From: Apostichopus japonicus
Lineage: Eukaryota; Echinodermata; Holothuroidea; Aspidochirotida; Stichopodidae
DNA: 64,000 nucleotides
Assembly: GCF_037975245.1 (NCBI RefSeq)
Contig: NC_092583.1
Location: 899,764 to 963,763 of the forward strand
Direction: 5' to 3'
Shown here: positions 61,140-64,000 of the stretch, piece by piece
Layout: each line of letters opens with the position of its first letter
How positions within the stretch are numbered: position 1 is the stretch's first letter
Translations under genes and position numbers: made by a program
Notes under the pieces: generated by a model
Seen by the model: only the letters and a program-made list of their open reading frames with translations
What the model was told of the DNA's origin: nothing
The model's database searches: none

Positions 61140-62423
61140 CTAGCTGGAAAACATATACTTTTTTATCCAATGTTCCCCGCATCCTCGGCAGCTCCCTCCC
61201 CACCTCTTCCCCATGAAATTAAGTCTCTTTTCCCTTGTGCTATTGTACTGTAGATATCTCTCAAGAATAGAACATTGTGTTTGCGGCTGCAAAGGTGTGA
61301 CGTATTGATCTTCTTGACTAATAACTACAATTCTTCCCTTTTCCCGCCATCGGCAATATTCCAGGTATTTCTCCTCGTTGTTTGCAACGATAGTTATATG
61401 AACACTTAATGCTGCTAACGAAGGAAACTGTTCAACATGTATGAAAGAACCTGGAGGTGCAAATTTCGTGTATTGTTCTAAAGATGCTCCAACAACGATT
61501 GGCACCATGCCTATGTCCAATGCCCTCCAGAATTTTTCGCTGATATAATCGTCACAGCAAGAATTTTCGAAACTGAGATAAAATTTGTGATTTCCGAGAA
61601 GAGTATTAATTACTTTTCGGTCGTTCCAAGGAACTTCTTTCTCGCCGCATTTTCCGTACATGTCTACATGTATAATTTCATTTAGTTCATTCACTAACCG
61701 AAGACGATCCCACTGCAACGTCTCACAGTTGCTGCTCATCCATGCTATTAAACGAGTCTTATTTTGTACAAACGATTTTAAATCCATATCAAGTGGCCTA
61801 TCTTGGAGGAAAGGCTCGTAGTAACCGAACGGTAGGCTAACATCTGAATCGCTTTTATATGAGGCAATCCAGTTGAAGCTAGTATGGTAAAATTTCTCGG
61901 GAGGCGTGAGCCCAGAGGCATACAATGGGCTATCTAGGGATATAAGAACCCAGGGTTGAGCCTCCGATCTGTTTCCGTGAGCCCAGGCCCACATGTCTGG
62001 TGTTAACCATTGGTAAACATCGGTGAAAAGTACCATATCGGCTCCACGTATGTCCTTTATCGATTCCGAATAAGTTAAGTTTACAGAACAGCTCAGATTC
62101 GTACAATCAAAAGTTCTTGGAAACTGAACAAGCTGGTTAAATTGAGGCATCTGTGGGAATTTACAAAACTCTTTCCAGTGTTGCTTCATTCCGAATAAAA
62201 GTAATTTCTTCTGGCAAGATGCCTTCCCTTCTACCAGTCCGTGATCAGGCTCATTCCATTGTATAAACAAGTTTTTATTACGAAACATTCCTGTGTGGTC
62301 CTTACCAATGGTCGTAGTATACAGCAATAAATACGTAATGAACACCAAGTTGATTAATAAAACACACGTTATTGCATATTTAAGCTGCCACATCTTTCGA
62401 CTCCGGTTTGTTGAATAAGACAT
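61140..62423 (-). CDS. Alpha-1,3-fucosyltransferase (GT10), copy 4
   Basis: An intronless minus-strand frame of 427 codons from an ATG at 62423, the only copy in this orientation. The signal anchor spans residues 16-37. It keeps LLFGMKQHW, GADMVLF, HGNRSEAQ, WMSSNCETLQWDR and the donor motif FYLSFENSCCDDYISEKFW followed by VPIVVGA at about 278-312, with Glu and Lys in place. FENS here matches the common GT10 spelling better than the LENS of the other three. The CTNLSC pair and C-terminal CRGC match the disulfide-forming cysteines of animal GT10 enzymes. A predicted Golgi GDP-fucose transferase, type II topology; the acceptor cannot be told. The inverted position suggests a duplication with inversion or a later rearrangement of the cluster. 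Confidence 0.93.
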   Translation of the reverse strand: MSYSTNRSRKMWQLKYAITCVLLINLVFITYLLLYTTTIGKDHTGMFRNKNLFIQWNEPDHGLVEGKASCQKKLLLFGMKQHWKEFCKFPQMPQFNQLVQFPRTFDCTNLSCSVNLTYSESIKDIRGADMVLFTDVYQWLTPDMWAWAHGNRSEAQPWVLISLDSPLYASGLTPPEKFYHTSFNWIASYKSDSDVSLPFGYYEPFLQDRPLDMDLKSFVQNKTRLIAWMSSNCETLQWDRLRLVNELNEIIHVDMYGKCGEKEVPWNDRKVINTLLGNHKFYLSFENSCCDDYISEKFWRALDIGMVPIVVGASLEQYTKFAPPGSFIHVEQFPSLAALSVHITIVANNEEKYLEYCRWREKGRIVVISQEDQYVTPLQPQTQCSILERYLQYNSTREKRLNFMGKRWGGSCRGCGEHWIKKYMFSS

Positions 62424-62944
62424 GATATGTATCTAATGTTAACATGATAAAATACGAGATTAATTGATTGCAAGGTATTTCTACAGTACAGAGCTCTGGT
62501 GCATCTTCACCATCGCTACTGTTCACTGTGTATGTAGAGTATAGGAGAAATATGAATTACACAACAGTCAATTTAATAACAATTCACCAGTGCGAAGTAT
62601 ATATGCAATTCACAAGGTATAAACAATAATACACGATAACACTACCCACGTTTTCTTTCTAACTTTCCTCTTTATGTCTATCGTACCACATGGATGATTC
62701 TTTTATATTTCGCTAAAGCACCATGCCATATACAAATGTACATGTAGATATATACCTATACGGTACAGATATTTTGTTTTATGCTTTGCAAGACGAACTG
62801 AATTGAATATTCATGGGGTCAAACCACATGAAGCATGTATTGAGTGAAGGTAGTACACGCTACGTACAGCAAACCAAGCTTGGTCTTTCGATCGGCCAAA
62901 TTTATGTCTGTCGCTTGTAGACTTTAAGAAGAGAACATGTCACA
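62424..62944. other. Upstream region of fucosyltransferase 4
   Basis: No gene or bounded element seen beyond the TATA-like site. Confidence 0.35.
62597..62606 (-). promoter_or_regulatory. Possible TATA box of fucosyltransferase 4
   Basis: GCATATATAC on the minus strand lies about 175 bp upstream of the ATG, implying a leader of about 145 bases. A guess from position and sequence only. Confidence 0.2.
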
Positions 62945-63240
62945 CCACATTGCCTGCACAGTGGTTAGGGTGTCCACATGTAAAGCGAGAGGCCCGGGTT
63001 CGAATCCCGGTGGAGGCTGGAGGTTTTTACACTGTTCTTGATTTTCCGACTCACTACGATTTCAATTACGTATATTCATTTGCCTTTGTCGTTTACCTCC
63101 ATTTCATTAACAAAGTCTGTTCAAAGTATCTCTTTCGAGATCCGGCATTAGGAATTAGTATTGTTCGTTTCAGGTGACAAACGCCTACAGTGGAGTTACG
63201 ACCTTCCTTACCGGTTTCGAACCTGTGGCCATACAATCAG
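62945..63240 (+). mobile_element. tRNA-derived SINE (GGTTAGGGTGTCC family), complete copy
   Basis: ACAGTGGTTAGGGTGTCCAC (A box) and GGGTTCGAATCCCGGTGGAG (B box) are followed by CACTGTTCTTGATTTTCC and ACTCACTACGATTTCAATTA. About 160 bp further on a second block, CAGTGGAGTTACGACCTTCC then CGGTTTCGAACCTGTGGCCA, matches the 5' part of the copy at 53885. The blocks therefore lie in the order expected for tandem or adjacent insertions. Confidence 0.7.
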
Positions 63241-64000
63241 ATTTTGATGTTCAAATAGCTCACCACTTCCAACCAGAACATTTATTTTTACTCCGAAGGG
63301 TTGTGTGAATGGGCTTGAGCCTAAACTCCCCCAATTCCTTAGGGTCAGGGGTTGCTTAAACCAAATTGTTTTGTCAGACACCTTTGGGGGGGGGGGGGGT
63401 GGCACCTGATTTGTAGGGGTATGTGCCCCAACCTCCTTGGCAACACCACTGCTACGATGCTAGCAGTGTATAGAGGGAACAATGATTCCTTCTTCATTAA
63501 AAATAAAATTGATCATTTGTCAGATCAGATCATCCATAAATATCTAGAGCCCACAATTTTAAAAACTGATCACCAATAAACTACCCTACACTGTCGCTGG
63601 TTATAAAGCAGGACAGTATGCTCATTCGGGCCCGATTCGGCCATTCGCCAGCAACATAAACAAAACTAGTAAACTAATAGAACTATATGCTCATCGGCCG
63701 GGTGACGTTAGAATATGCGCCACACAAGCTACATAAACACAGCGTACAATTTTAACAAGCTAAGCGGCCTTAGCTTGCTGACGTTTTCGGCTGTTGTTTA
63801 TGATGCATACTTGTCTGGCTAAACCCTAAAATATGACACCCAACCAGTGGAATAATTATGAATAATATTCTACTATATATAAACGACAACATTACCGAAG
63901 TGGCACAGCTCCAGAATACCATCAAACCAACAAACCACCACTGTGACTTTACAGGGGGCGGAGTCGCAGTAACCTATATAAGATAACAATAAACCATCTC
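63241..64000. other. Right edge, no recognised gene
   Basis: A G-run of about 14 lies near 63387-63400. The remaining sequence shows no supported feature. Confidence 0.35.

Overview
This is an AT-rich, repeat-dense piece of animal nuclear DNA. The evidence is spliced genes with GT-AG introns, tRNA-derived SINEs, non-LTR, Penelope-like and hAT-type transposons, long TA, TATG and AAT/GAT microsatellites, and proteins that read as metazoan families. The gene content (a tamalin/CYTIP-type PDZ protein, a membrane-anchored flavin monooxygenase and a cluster of divergent alpha-1,3-fucosyltransferases) and the many G-runs beside transposon ends suggest a marine invertebrate deuterostome. A sea cucumber-like echinoderm is my guess, but nothing here proves the species.

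Layout. Bases 1-3006 hold no recognisable gene. At 3007-4232 lie the last three coding exons of a PDZ scaffold gene of the tamalin (GRASP)/cytohesin-interacting-protein family. From 4233 to 10279 there are mainly dead transposons, including a hAT-like element with a 15-bp GC-rich minisatellite inside it. A complete seven-exon flavin-containing monooxygenase gene spans 10280-22078; its introns hold SINE tails, a LINE 3' end, a duplicated palindromic block and microsatellites. From 22079 to 27750 there are TA arrays and nested hAT-type elements, one with a perfect 8-bp target duplication.

From 27.8 kb to 62.4 kb lie four intact, intronless GT10 fucosyltransferase genes of nearly equal length (423-428 aa): three on the plus strand (27839, 40536, 49497) and one on the minus strand (61140-62423). 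All are predicted type II Golgi proteins. They share a cysteine-rich donor-site motif and a C-terminal CxxC, so they are paralogues from local duplication. Copy 2 has changed two conserved donor-site positions, and copy 3 has lost two cysteines that may pair. The spaces between them are filled with repeats.

The least expected items are ribozyme-like. A textbook type I hammerhead motif at 39904-39957 is fused directly to a tRNA-like A-box/B-box head, inside a unit bounded by direct repeats. A second, weaker hammerhead-like core occurs in both inverted arms of a 5'-truncated Penelope-like element at 30072-30962, which keeps the tail of a GIY-YIG endonuclease domain. The two motifs have the same very short self-complementary stem III, which suggests two ribozyme-bearing retroelement lineages within 10 kb.
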